64,000 nucleotides of DNA from NCBI GenBank assembly GCA_902598305.1, contig CACKBL010000007.1, positions 1 to 64,000 of the forward strand, in the 5' to 3' direction. This stretch comes from an uncultured Bacteroidota bacterium. Lineage in GTDB: Bacteria; Bacteroidota; Bacteroidia; Flavobacteriales; Flavobacteriaceae. This document shows, in pieces, positions 1 to 10,300 of the stretch. The first letter of the stretch is position 1. Each line of letters starts with the position of its first letter. A model generated the notes under the pieces. The model worked only from the letters and a program-made list of their open reading frames with translations, had not been told where the DNA came from and ran no database searches. Made by a program: the position numbers and the translations under genes.

Positions 1-3000
1 CAGGTCTAAGAAGCCGTCTCCATCATCATCGGTATCAATACAATTGGGTATTTTATCACCATCGGTATCTGTTGGAACACTTAGTGCGTCCAATGGATCT
101 GTACCACAGGCTTTTTCATCTACATCTAAGTAACCATCTCCATCATCGTCATCGTCTTCACAGTTAGCAAGTTGGTCCTTGTCTGTATCAGGAAGAGTAC
201 TTGCTGCATCTAGTGGGTCTGAACCACATTCTATTTCTAGTATATCGGACCAACCGTCGTTGTCATCATCGGGGTCTTTACAATCTGGGACTCCATCTGC
301 GTCAGTATCTAGTGGTCTACTGTTTACATCAAGTGGATCACTACCACATTCTATTTCAGTCTCATCAGAGAAGCCGTCATTATCGTCATCTGGGTCGCAT
401 GCATCACCAATACCATCAAAATCGGTATCAAGCTGGTCTGGGTTGGCAACATAAGGACAGTTGTCAAAATTAGACACTAATGCTACTCCATCGCCATCAT
501 TGTCAGTTTCTAAAACTGTAAAGGAAGCTGAGGCTATTCCTTGATAATATTTTCTTACTCCATCCTGGAATGCTGTGATGGTGACCTGTCCTGTTCCCCT
601 GATTGAAATTTTGTTTCCAATCACCTCAGCTACCGAAGGATTACTACTTACATATCTAATTACACCGGGTCTATTGGATACAGGTTCTGTTATAAGAAAA
701 TCAGGATCATCATACATCTTATCTGGGATGCTAAAACCTGACAGTATACTACGGCCAGGTAATACTCTAAATATAAATCTCATAGTAGGGGCCTGGTTAT
801 ATTGTGCATCACCTGACTGGTCAGCATCAACCGTTACTGTTCCAACATCACTTATGCTTAAGACATTTGAGCTGAGCGAAGCCGCAGCTTGGGAGGGCGG
901 ATTTAAAGCATAACTTATAGGAAGACCTGAATCCGAGGAAGCATTTAGCGTGTAGGTCAGGTTTTCTTTATAGTTCAAATAGATAATTGGTGAAGATGGA
1001 GGTGATATGTTTTGATTTAGTTTAATCACATCCATTGCTAAGGTTATCGATACAGTATTATAGTTTGGGTGATCTACTATTTTTGTGTAAAAGGTGAGGG
1101 TTACCAAACCAGTTGCAGCAATATTACTTAAATTAATGGGGCTTTGTGAGCCTGCAATAGATGCCGCCGAACCTAGTGCCATATCAATATAAACCGGTGC
1201 ACCCGATGTGGAGGTAGCTGTAACAGAAAATGTGGTAAAATCTTTTAGAGCCTTACTTGAAGGTAAATTCTGAACATATATTGCCTGTAAAGCACTAAAA
1301 ATATCTAATGTTGTGGTTACAGTAGTAGCCTGATAATTCCCATCTGAAGGTAAAGAAGCTGTTAAAATCACATTACCCACTTGTAAAACATCAACTTCAC
1401 CTGTAAAGGAATTAATCGATGCGATTAAAGGATCTGAAGATGAGTAGGATATTGTCCCAGTGTAATCCCCATTTGTAGTTGGACTATTTACATTAAAGGG
1501 AGCGTCTCCATATACTGCTGTGTAAGGAGGTGTCCATGATACAGATTGCATAGCCTTATTTATAGTAATAGTAAAGGTGACCGTTTTTGAGTTATAATTT
1601 ATGTCCTGAGCTTGCGTGGCAGATACAACAACGGAACCGGCACCGATAATAGATACATTGCCAGTATTGGTTATAGATACAACCCCAGAGGATAAAGTAG
1701 AATAGGTAAATGAAGCGGTGCTACTAGAGGCAAGAGATATAGAAAAATCTGAATCTGTATATAGTTTTGTTATATCAGGTGCTGAAATAACTGGATCAGC
1801 TTTAATAACTGTTATTGTAAAGGATACTGTTTTTGAGGAATATTGACCAGTGCTTTGTTGAGTTATTGAAACTACCGTTGAGCCAACTGCTAAAATCGAT
1901 ACACTATCGCCAGAAATAGAAACAATCCCAGGAGTTAAAGCAGAGTAACTAAAACTACCTGTACTGTTGGACGAGGGACTTAGTAAAAAGTCGGGATCCC
2001 CAATTTTTTTTACAACATTTGAAGCAGTAATTGTTGGTAGTTTGAAAATTTCGAAAGTGATACTGTCAACCCCTGTTTCATCTCCATCTATAATTCCAGT
2101 GGATGGATCATAAGAGTATCCACCATTTACACATGTACCTGTAACAGTGAAAGTATATTGATCTGGTGTAAGGGAGGTTGGATCTAATAAAAATGTCCAA
2201 ATTTTAAGATCTCCAGTAGGAGTAAGATTTAAATAAGCACCTCCATTTAAAGAATATTGGGGGCTATTATTCATATCCTTATTAAAAGTGGCTGTGATAA
2301 TGGCCGTTTCTGTATCGGTTAATTTGTTATCTCCATCTGAATCAGTTAAAATAACCCGAGCACCACAAGGTTCTCCCCATTTAGGCAGGTATTCTGCTCT
2401 AATACTTCCACCGTTATTAAAAGCGGAGATTTTACTAGGATTAGTAACATGTTTTACACACCATGTTGAGATATCTCTGTCAAATGTCATAACACCACCA
2501 TTTTGCCGAAACATCCACTGAAATTTTACAGCACTTGTTACATCCCACACTCCTATATCTTGATTGAAACTAACCGCATTATCGAAAGTTCCATAAAATT
2601 CTCTAACGCTAGATGTATTCCAATTGTTTAGTGGTCTTCCAGAAGAACCTGCTGGTTCACCATTGTTAAACGCAACTGCATTTTGAAACATGCCGTTCAT
2701 ATAGGCTACATTAGAAACATTAAAATTGGTAATATCTTGATTAAAAACTGTAGCACTTTGAAACATATTAAACATAGTAGTTACAAGTCCTGTGTCCCAA
2801 TTTAACGGATTGTTCGAATCACCTGGATTATCCCCATTATTAAAAGCTGATGCACCAGAAAATATTTCCCTCATAGTCGTGACATTTCCCGTTTGCCAAC
2901 TACCAATATTTTGATTAAAAAGAACTGCATCTCTAAACATATAGCTCATATCTGTAACATTAGAAGTGGTCCAGGAACTTATATCTTGATTGAAAGATCG

Positions 3001-5871
3001 GGCGTCATCAAACATTAATTTCATATTTGTAACGTTAGAGATAGTCCACGAACCTATGTCCTGATTGAAATCATGAGCTTGTTTGAACATATTCTGCATT
3101 GTGGCTACACTTGATGTATCCCAATCGCCAATGTCTTGATTAAAAGCTCTCGCTTCTTTGAACATAAAATGCATAGCGGTAACACTTGAGGTATCCCAGT
3201 TACCAATATCTTGATTGAAAACGCGGGCATCTTGAAACATACCATTCATTTTTTCAACCTTTGTAGTATTCCAATTTCCAATATCTTGATTAAAAACGCT
3301 TGCATCTCTAAACATTGCTTCCATATCTGTGACATTTGATGTTGTCCATGAACCAATATTTTGATTGAAAAGACGAGCGTCATCAAACATGTAAGACATG
3401 TCAGTTACATTTAAAACATTCCAATTATCTAAAGGTTGATCGAATATGATTGCACCTTTGAACGTATTTTGCATTGTCGTAACACTAGATGTATCCCAGA
3501 AGTTAATATTTGAGTTAAAAGTTGAATCGTTTAAAAACAAATTGTCCATATCTGTCACCTGAGAAATACACAGATTAAAATTATCTGCAGCTACCTCCGT
3601 TCTTAAATTTGTATTGTCAACAACTGTGTACACAGTTCCACTTATAGTTGCTGTATCTCCTACACTGGCATTGGGACACTTACATACACCAGAATCAAAA
3701 TAGATAGTTGATATAGGAAATATAGAGTTAAGGTCTATGGTTTGGTCTGGAATCCAACCCCTTATTCCAGGTGTCCATATAGCATTACCATCTATAGCAC
3801 CAATATCGGTACCACTTCCAACTGGAGTATGTGGTACAATATTGTTTAATTGGTTTGTTGAACTAATTGATGTTGATACTGTATTTGTAAGGGCAACACC
3901 TTTGTCAATTATATCATTACTATTTGGTTCATAATCATTTGTAGTCTTTCCATCTCCAGGATTGTAGCTCAGTAGTGCTTCAATATTAGCATTATATGAT
4001 ATTCCTGGGCGAGATACATTAATACCATCCATGTTTGCAGTTGAACTACCCGTGCCAGTTCCTAAATATAATGAACCATCTCCTGAGTCACAAAATTCCC
4101 AATTAGGACTTGCGCTAGTACCCATGTTTATATATCCATCGGTTCCTATGGGTATTGGTCCATTATTTGGAATAGAGAAAGAAGTTGCACTTCTATGCGA
4201 GCCTATTCTCTCTGCTAAATTATTATATAACCAGGTATTGGTATTAGAACAATCTTCAGCGAGAATGATGATATCGTTCCTATTACTTATGGTATTTATT
4301 ACGGTATTATGAGCAATAATCTGATTATTCCCTTTTATCATAAGACCAAGGGTGTTGTCTGCTATATTGTGGTGCATTACACCAAAACTTCCGGCTTGAG
4401 CAGCGTCTCCGCCCGGTGCATCATATCTAAATGCGTATTTTTCTGTGTCATAAACAAAGTTGTGATGTACGACAGACCCAAAAACGTAATTTTTTGTACC
4501 CTGGAAAACAGAACCGTCCGACTGTGCATGACCGGTGCTAGAAACTTTATTGTAAGAAAAAATTGATTTTTCACCAGGCCAAACCGTTGCAGATGCTCCT
4601 GTAAAATAAATTTCATTTTCCGTAAATGTGTTATTCTCACCGTCTACAAAAACTGTGACCATAAGACCATTGAGTTCTGTTGCGGACCAGTCAATATTTC
4701 TAAAATATGAATTTCTAACCGTATTGTTATTTCCTCTAATTACAAGAGCCTCCCCTTCTGTGTTTATAAATAAACAACCGCTCACGGTAGAGGAATCTAC
4801 CCTAGCTGTATTTCCAGAACCAGTACCAAATGTAGTTGCGTTAGCGCCATTTAGGTCACCCAACATTCTTTTTGAGTGAGACGGAAAATAAAAATTACAT
4901 TCTGATATTTCTAAATTTTTAGTTCCACTAGCATAAATCGTAGTTGCAAAAAAGATAAGTCCATGGACTTTCAAGTATTCACTACCTGTAATAGTCAAGG
5001 AATAATCTCTTATTTTTCCTCTAACTGGAACTTGAGTTAAATCAACTCCACTAGTTGGTTTTAAATACAAAATATTGTTTGAAGTGTCTAAAAACCATTC
5101 ATTGTCTGCGTCTATAAACTCTTTTTTACCTTCAAAAAAGAAATGGTGGTGTTTGTCTTTTAATTCTCCATTATTTGATAAGCCAGCTCCAATCCCATTT
5201 TTACCAATTGGGGTTGTATATGTAATAACGTCATCCCCAGCTTGTTGTGTATGAGATGCTATTTGTCTGTTGAATGTTCTAAAGGAGCCTACATTTAAAA
5301 TTCCAATTGAATTAGAAAGACTAAGAGATCCTGGGTCGTCATATGTTTCATCTATCAAAAAAGAACCATCGGTACTTCCTGACTCCTCTCCATGAGCCCA
5401 ATTGTCGTGATCGTAGATAGACAAATCACTGAACTGTGCATTGGGCCACCTAGCCATGACCATCTGATTATTCCCAACAAAGAGTTGGGTTATTGAATTT
5501 GTAAAATTTTCTAGTTTTTTAACCTGTACCCCTCCAATAGTGTCGTCAGCCCAAGTATTTGAAACTTTAATAGTTCCGTCAATTATAACCTCTTCATTAT
5601 TGTAATTTGAAATTAAGGTCTCATTTCCATTTGATGCATCGATATTGTTAAAAACGATGTTTTCATGGTAAACTCCTTTCCTTATATATATTTGGTCCCC
5701 AGGGTTTATGATAGATACAGCATGAGAAATAGTCAAAAACGGGGCACCAAAGTTACCTGAATTAGAATTATTACCTGATTTTGAAACGTAATAAGTTGTT
5801 TGTGAATATGAATTTAAACTTGTAAGGAAAAAGAACCCCAGAAGGATATTTTTAAATATTCTTGAAGACAT
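1..5871 (-). CDS. Giant modular secreted/surface protein, C-terminus cut by window edge
   Basis: The reading frame is open from an ATG at 5871 to the window edge (1957 codons, no stop), so the C-terminus is missing. Residues 1-23 form a signal peptide ending near SYSQ. The following ~700 residues are rich in N/G turns and short strands, typical of a right-handed parallel beta-helix. Residues about 785-1150 hold some fourteen 25-residue DUF285/BspA-like units (FNQDIGNW pattern). Residues about 1270-1780 are several Ig-like domains. From about 1787 on, Asp-rich DTDGDGIPD-type thrombospondin type 3 repeats, expected to bind calcium, continue to the edge. A T9SS sorting domain may follow outside the window. 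A good Bacteroidetes promoter lies 36 nt upstream. Likely role: adhesion or polymer binding at the cell surface, which is inference from the domains only. Base composition is less AT-rich than that of the neighbouring housekeeping genes. Confidence 0.9.
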   Translation of the reverse strand, partial: MSSRIFKNILLGFFFLTSLNSYSQTTYYVSKSGNNSNSGNFGAPFLTISHAVSIINPGDQIYIRKGVYHENIVFNNIDASNGNETLISNYNNEEVIIDGTIKVSNTWADDTIGGVQVKKLENFTNSITQLFVGNNQMVMARWPNAQFSDLSIYDHDNWAHGEESGSTDGSFLIDETYDDPGSLSLSNSIGILNVGSFRTFNRQIASHTQQAGDDVITYTTPIGKNGIGAGLSNNGELKDKHHHFFFEGKKEFIDADNEWFLDTSNNILYLKPTSGVDLTQVPVRGKIRDYSLTITGSEYLKVHGLIFFATTIYASGTKNLEISECNFYFPSHSKRMLGDLNGANATTFGTGSGNTARVDSSTVSGCLFINTEGEALVIRGNNNTVRNSYFRNIDWSATELNGLMVTVFVDGENNTFTENEIYFTGASATVWPGEKSIFSYNKVSSTGHAQSDGSVFQGTKNYVFGSVVHHNFVYDTEKYAFRYDAPGGDAAQAGSFGVMHHNIADNTLGLMIKGNNQIIAHNTVINTISNRNDIIILAEDCSNTNTWLYNNLAERIGSHRSATSFSIPNNGPIPIGTDGYINMGTSASPNWEFCDSGDGSLYLGTGTGSSTANMDGINVSRPGISYNANIEALLSYNPGDGKTTNDYEPNSNDIIDKGVALTNTVSTSISSTNQLNNIVPHTPVGSGTDIGAIDGNAIWTPGIRGWIPDQTIDLNSIFPISTIYFDSGVCKCPNASVGDTATISGTVYTVVDNTNLRTEVAADNFNLCISQVTDMDNLFLNDSTFNSNINFWDTSSVTTMQNTFKGAIIFDQPLDNWNVLNVTDMSYMFDDARLFNQNIGSWTTSNVTDMEAMFRDASVFNQDIGNWNTTKVEKMNGMFQDARVFNQDIGNWDTSSVTAMHFMFKEARAFNQDIGDWDTSSVATMQNMFKQAHDFNQDIGSWTISNVTNMKLMFDDARSFNQDISSWTTSNVTDMSYMFRDAVLFNQNIGSWQTGNVTTMREIFSGASAFNNGDNPGDSNNPLNWDTGLVTTMFNMFQSATVFNQDITNFNVSNVAYMNGMFQNAVAFNNGEPAGSSGRPLNNWNTSSVREFYGTFDNAVSFNQDIGVWDVTSAVKFQWMFRQNGGVMTFDRDISTWCVKHVTNPSKISAFNNGGSIRAEYLPKWGEPCGARVILTDSDGDNKLTDTETAIITATFNKDMNNSPQYSLNGGAYLNLTPTGDLKIWTFLLDPTSLTPDQYTFTVTGTCVNGGYSYDPSTGIIDGDETGVDSITFEIFKLPTITASNVVKKIGDPDFLLSPSSNSTGSFSYSALTPGIVSISGDSVSILAVGSTVVSITQQSTGQYSSKTVSFTITVIKADPVISAPDITKLYTDSDFSISLASSSTASFTYSTLSSGVVSITNTGNVSIIGAGSVVVSATQAQDINYNSKTVTFTITINKAMQSVSWTPPYTAVYGDAPFNVNSPTTNGDYTGTISYSSSDPLIASINSFTGEVDVLQVGNVILTASLPSDGNYQATTVTTTLDIFSALQAIYVQNLPSSKALKDFTTFSVTATSTSGAPVYIDMALGSAASIAGSQSPINLSNIAATGLVTLTFYTKIVDHPNYNTVSITLAMDVIKLNQNISPPSSPIIYLNYKENLTYTLNASSDSGLPISYALNPPSQAAASLSSNVLSISDVGTVTVDADQSGDAQYNQAPTMRFIFRVLPGRSILSGFSIPDKMYDDPDFLITEPVSNRPGVIRYVSSNPSVAEVIGNKISIRGTGQVTITAFQDGVRKYYQGIASASFTVLETDNDGDGVALVSNFDNCPYVANPDQLDTDFDGIGDACDPDDDNDGFSDETEIECGSDPLDVNSRPLDTDADGVPDCKDPDDDNDGWSDILEIECGSDPLDAASTLPDTDKDQLANCEDDDDDGDGYLDVDEKACGTDPLDALSVPTDTDGDKIPNCIDTDDDGDGFLDL
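2416..3519 (-). repeat. DUF285-type 75-bp coding repeat array (about 14 units)
   Basis: On the minus strand this stretch encodes consecutive units of about 25 residues with the pattern FNQDIxxWDTSSVTxMxxMF. Unit length at the DNA level is mostly 75 bp, and two units carry short insertions (FNNGDNPG and FNNGEPAG variants). Central units are most alike, outer ones more diverged, as expected for a tandem array that grows by internal duplication. DUF285 units resemble leucine-rich repeats of BspA-type surface proteins. Confidence 0.85.
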
Positions 5872-5906
5872 AATTATTGTGACTCTAAAAACTCTAAACA
5901 GAATGC

Positions 5907-5936
5907 CAAATATAGTGATAAAAGAGTTTTTTCAAA
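5907..5936 (-). promoter_or_regulatory. Bacteroidetes-type promoter for the giant surface protein
   Basis: Read on the minus strand there is TTTG (5936-5933), 18 nt, then TATATTTG (5914-5907). This matches the flavobacterial consensus TTG-N17-23-TAnnTTTG. The -7 element ends 35 nt before the ATG at 5871, leaving a short leader. Confidence 0.75.
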
Positions 5937-5951
5937 TAGTTTGATAATTTG

Positions 5952-5959
5952 TAAATTTG
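5952..5959 (+). promoter_or_regulatory. Probable -7 element of the tRNA-Arg gene
   Basis: TAAATTTG matches TAnnTTTG and lies 12 nt before the first base of tRNA-Arg. No TTG is found at the usual distance upstream, so the -33 part is weak. The tRNA-Pro gene has a similar TAAATTTA followed by AATAAC at 21221-21228. Confidence 0.5.
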
Positions 5960-5971
5960 AATAACAAACGA

Positions 5972-6045
5972 GGCCTCGTAGCATAACTGAATAGTGCACT
6001 TGATTACGGCTCAAGAGGTTGCAGGTTTGAATCCTGCCGAGGTCA
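5972..6045 (+). tRNA. tRNA-Arg(ACG)
   Basis: A complete cloverleaf of 74 nt can be drawn. The acceptor stem pairs 5972-5978 with 6038-6044 (one G-U), discriminator A at 6045. The D stem is GCAT/GTGC, the anticodon stem CTTGA/TCAAG with loop TTACGGC and anticodon ACG at 6006-6008, and the T stem GCAGG/CCTGC. No CCA is encoded. The D loop reads AACTGAATA, so position 19 is A rather than G, and the T loop reads TTTGAAT, so position 56 is T rather than C: the conserved G19-C56 elbow pair is replaced by A19-U56. Confidence 0.92.
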
Positions 6046-6070
6046 CTTTTGTCTTTTAATACAATTTACT

Positions 6071-6901
6071 TTGAAAATAAAAAGTTGCTTTTTATTAATT
6101 TTCGTCATCACTATTTTTACAGAATGCTCAAAAAAAAATATTGAAATTGAAATATCAAGTCTTTCAAAGAAAGTAAATGAAACATCTGGTCTTGAACTTA
6201 TTAACGGGAACTTTATAACATTAAACGACTCGGGAGATGACCCGACTCTTTATACATTTGATAAGGAAGGGAAAAAATTGTCTGTATCACTAATTAAAGG
6301 AGCTCGAAATAGGGACTGGGAGAGCTTGGCATCAGATGAAAAGTACATATACATTGGAGATATTGGAAACAACAAAGGAAATAGAAAGGATTTAAAAATA
6401 TATTTAATTGATTTCGATTTTAAATTAATTGACAGTATTAACTATAATTACAATAATCAATTAAAATTTAAAAAAAAGAAAAAAAACAGATTTGATGCTG
6501 AAGCTCTAGTTTCCATTAAAGATAGTTTAATGATTTTCTCAAAAAATAGAAAAGATTTAACAACAGAAGTTTACTCCCTCCCAAAAACTCCTGGCTTTTA
6601 CTCTGTTGATCCCAAATACTCATTCAAAGTTGATGCATTAATTACAGGTGCTGATTACGATTCAAAACTTGATTTACTTGCTCTTGCAGGTTATAGCTAT
6701 AGTATTAAAAAACAGTACTTATTTTTATTCAAAAATTTTAGTTACATAAAAACAAATGATACAATTTTTCAAAAATTTAATATTCCTATAACAAATGCTC
6801 AAATTGAAGCTATTAAAATAATTAATGATAGGAATTTTTGGTTAACCTCAGAAGATGAAGGTGGTGGTTATCCGAAATTAATTAAATTGAAATTAAAGTA
6901 A
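6071..6901 (+). CDS. Predicted lipoprotein, possible beta-propeller, function unknown
   Basis: 276 residues starting with TTG (no ATG is available upstream before the tRNA). The N-terminus is a lipoprotein signal with lipobox FTEC, Cys at about residue 19, so it is expected to be anchored in the outer membrane. The body is made of repeated beta-strand segments with landmarks NDSGDDP, DWESLA and YIGDIGNN. Such proteins are widespread in Flavobacteria and are usually left unnamed; the repeats suggest a propeller similar to SdiA-regulated or phytase-like proteins, which is only an impression. It follows the tRNA and stands alone. Confidence 0.75.
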   Translation: MKIKSCFLLIFVITIFTECSKKNIEIEISSLSKKVNETSGLELINGNFITLNDSGDDPTLYTFDKEGKKLSVSLIKGARNRDWESLASDEKYIYIGDIGNNKGNRKDLKIYLIDFDFKLIDSINYNYNNQLKFKKKKKNRFDAEALVSIKDSLMIFSKNRKDLTTEVYSLPKTPGFYSVDPKYSFKVDALITGADYDSKLDLLALAGYSYSIKKQYLFLFKNFSYIKTNDTIFQKFNIPITNAQIEAIKIINDRNFWLTSEDEGGGYPKLIKLKLK

Positions 6902-6979
6902 TCTAGTTTAATTGAGTGTTTAAAACAAAAAATTTGAACACATAGATATTTGATGTAAATTTAAAGAAATTATAATGTT

Positions 6980-7273
6980 ATGAATGATTCAATTTTTAAT
7001 GAATTACAAGACAAAGCAAATGAAGCTGATGCAATTGGTGGTACAATAAAATTTGTAATTGATGACACAGTTGTGTTCGTTGATGGAACAGGTTCGAAAA
7101 ATCTTGTTTCTAATAGTAATGAAGACGCGGATTGTACTATTAGCACAACTGCGACTGCTTTAAAAGATATGCAAAGTGGAGACTTAAATCCGATGACTGC
7201 TGTAATGAGCGGAAAAGTTAAAATTAGTGGAGACATGGGACTTGCTATGAAAATTCAGTCTCTGATGAGCTAA
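6980..7273 (+). CDS. SCP2 sterol-binding domain protein
   Basis: 97 residues covering one SCP2 (sterol carrier protein 2) domain: an N-terminal helix, a central DDTVVFVDG beta segment, and the C-terminal features GDLNPMTAVMSGKVKISGDMG and a final amphipathic helix. Proteins of this fold bind acyl chains or other lipids in a hydrophobic tunnel. No signal peptide, so cytoplasmic. The ATG at 6980 is the only plausible start. No operon partner is close: the lipoprotein gene ends 78 bp upstream and the next gene begins 75 bp downstream. Confidence 0.88.
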   Translation: MNDSIFNELQDKANEADAIGGTIKFVIDDTVVFVDGTGSKNLVSNSNEDADCTISTTATALKDMQSGDLNPMTAVMSGKVKISGDMGLAMKIQSLMS

Positions 7274-7348
7274 ATTGAATAATTTTAAACTTATTTTTTA
7301 ATACTATTCAACTTATATTTCCGTTGTTATTATTGTTATCTTTAGTTG

Positions 7349-10300
7349 ATGTTTAATTCACTCAAATTTAATCGAGTTCCTTTTACTTTCATTTTTTTGA
7401 TGATTATTTCATTTTTTATTCCTAAAGATGAATTATCACTGAAAGAGTCGCATCAAGTTTTTCTAAGAATAATCGATTCTAACCCCAATAAAAATTTAAC
7501 GAAAAAACAAAGATTTGAAAAAGGTTTACCACCTGATAAATTCCATGAACAGATATTTGAATTAACAATTAATCCTTATACAGGTGAGCCAGATTATGAA
7601 AGTAAAATCAGAGTTCAAAGAGACATAGAAACACAAAAAGACGTTGGCGATCCATTTGCCGTTCCCGGACAAAGCGGAGCAACTCCTTGGTATGAGTTAG
7701 GTCCTAATGATGCTGCTGGAAGATCAAGAGCTGCTCTTTGGGATTTATCAGACGGAACCAAAAGGAGAGTTTTTGCAGGTGGAGTTAGTGGTGGTTTATG
7801 GAAAAATAACAATATTACTGATGCATCGTCAGCATGGACAAAAATTAATGGTGTTCCTGGAAATCTTGCAGTTTCAGTCATTGTTCAGGATCCTAATAAC
7901 ACAAACATAATGTATTTAGGTACAGGGGAGAGTTATACAAGTGGAGATGCAAGCGGAAATGGAATTTATAAATCAACGGACGGAGGAAATAACTGGTCAC
8001 TTATTTATGGGCCAGGTCAATCTGGAACCGTTACAGTTACTGTGCCTAGTTCAACTAGAGTTCAAGGAATCTTTTACGTTAACGATTTAGCTCTTTATGA
8101 CCACGACAGAAATGTAGGAACCGATCCCCATGTTTTTGCAGCACTCGGCTCTGGAGGACATAGCAAAATGAGTAATACTTTTTTAGATGGATTTGAATAT
8201 GGACTATACAAATCTACCAATGGAGGTAGTACATTCAATAGGATAACATCAATAAATAAAGGAAGTATAGCGGCTGGTGATAAAGATGAGGTAAATGATA
8301 TAGATATTCAAACTGTATCAAATAGAATTTGGCTCAGCACCACAAGTTCAGTCTGGAATGGTAACTACGGAGGAAGATTTTGGTATAGTAACGATGGTAC
8401 TACATTTACTAAGGCTAATCCAACATTTCCAGCATTTCCATCGGTAGCAGCAAATAGCTTTTATAGGACTGAAATAGCCCCTAGTCATCAAGATACAGAC
8501 ACTCACTACGTTTTGGTTAGAACTAACACGGCAAGTGGAACAATACCTTTAATCTACAAGACAACTGATAATTTCACAAATTTATCATATATAGTTGCCC
8601 CTGCTGATGCAGATACTGGAATTCCAGATCAAGATTTCACTAGAGGTCAATCTGGATACGATCTTGAAATAGAAGTAGATCCGACAAATGATAATATTGT
8701 TTATGTTGGAGGAATTGATTGGTTTAGAAGTCAAAATGGAGGAACTTCTTGGAGTCAGATAACTAAGTGGTCCAATAATAACAACTTGGCAGCATTAAAT
8801 TGTTCATTAGTGCACGCAGATCAACACGGTTTGTATTTTAGGCCATCATCTCCAAATGAAGCTATAGTTGTAAATGATGGAGGAGTTGCTTATAGTTCTA
8901 ATTTAGCAAATGCCTCAAGTACCTCTTCATTTTTTGAAACAGAGGCAGGTATGATAACAACTCAGTTTTATACCGTTGGGCAAAGTCCACAAGATTTCGC
9001 AGGTGATGACTGGATAATTGGTGGAACTCAAGACAATGGGAGTTATGCATTAATGAATTCAAATAACAATAAAACTGGTGGTACAGAAATACAAAGTGGA
9101 GATGGTGCTGAAAGTGTATTTGATCAAGTAGGTGGTGATTTTTATATTACAAATTATGTTTATAATGACAGGATTGTTAGAGGAGAATTTGACGTTAATG
9201 GCACTCTTACGAGTCTGGATTTTAATTTTGGTAATAATTTAGGAGTTCCTGACGATGAAGGAAGTTTTATAAATCCTGGTGCTTTGGATTCAAATCAAAA
9301 TGTATACTTTAGTAATGCAGGTACTTCAATAAGAGTCATTACAGGTCTTGAAAGAGGTGGGACTCCTGCTACATTTTTAATTCCTGGTGTAGCAAGTGGT
9401 TCAGATTTTACTACCGCATTAGAAGTATCAAGACACACTACAGATACTTCAACACTTTTTGTCGGACTTAGAAGCGGCGAAATTAAAAAAATTACAAATG
9501 CAAACAAAAATGATGGCTCTAGAGTGATTTCTAGTATTTATAACCAAGTGGGTAGTGTCTCAGATATCCACATTGGGAATACTGAACAGGATATTTATGC
9601 AACTTATTATAATTATGGAATAAATACTGCGGCCAATAGCAATATTAGATATACAGATGATGGCTTTTCAACTTCTTCTAGCAAAGAGGGAAATTTCCCA
9701 GATATTCCTGTTTTTTCTATTCTAAATAATCCTTATGAAAGTGGCGAAGTAATTGTAGGTACTGAACTTGGAGTTTGGAGAACTTCAAATTTTGATGCTG
9801 CTAGTCCAAATTGGACGCAATCATATAATGGAATGAGTGATGTTCCTGTTTATGATATGGATTTCAGAGGTGATTCAGCAACCGATAATAGGGTAATCGC
9901 CGCAAGCTATGGAAGAGGTGTGTATTCAGGGTCGTTCGCTTCCGATACAAACCCTCCAGTAACTGTTACTGACTCTATTACCTTAGCTGAGGCGGGCACA
10001 GCAACTACAACTAGTGCGGGGTCGAGTAATGTTTTAAGCAATGATACTGATCCCGATGGAGATGCTTTACAGGCTCAGTTGGTTTCAAGCCCTCTAAATA
10101 CCTCTAGTTTTGCACTTCAAAGTTCAGGTACGTTTACATATGTTCATAATGGTTCAGAAACAACAACAGATTCTTTTACTTACAGAGCCTTTGATGGAGC
10201 TAAACAAGGAAACACAGTAACTGTAACTATTCAAATTAGTCCTGTTAATGACTGTCCTACAATTGCAAACCCTTTAGGAAATATAAATGTTAGTGAAAAT

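Noticed and set aside
201-473. Short plus-strand ORFs at 179-454, 201-473, 575-913, 2288-2521 and similar in 1-5871
   Set aside because: They are antisense shadows of the large minus-strand gene; their Ser- or His-rich sequences mirror Asp/Gly-rich repeats and none has its own motif.
4377-4640. 87-residue minus-strand ORF and 85-residue plus-strand ORF in the beta-helix region
   Set aside because: Both overlap the continuous frame of the giant gene, which has the better protein features.
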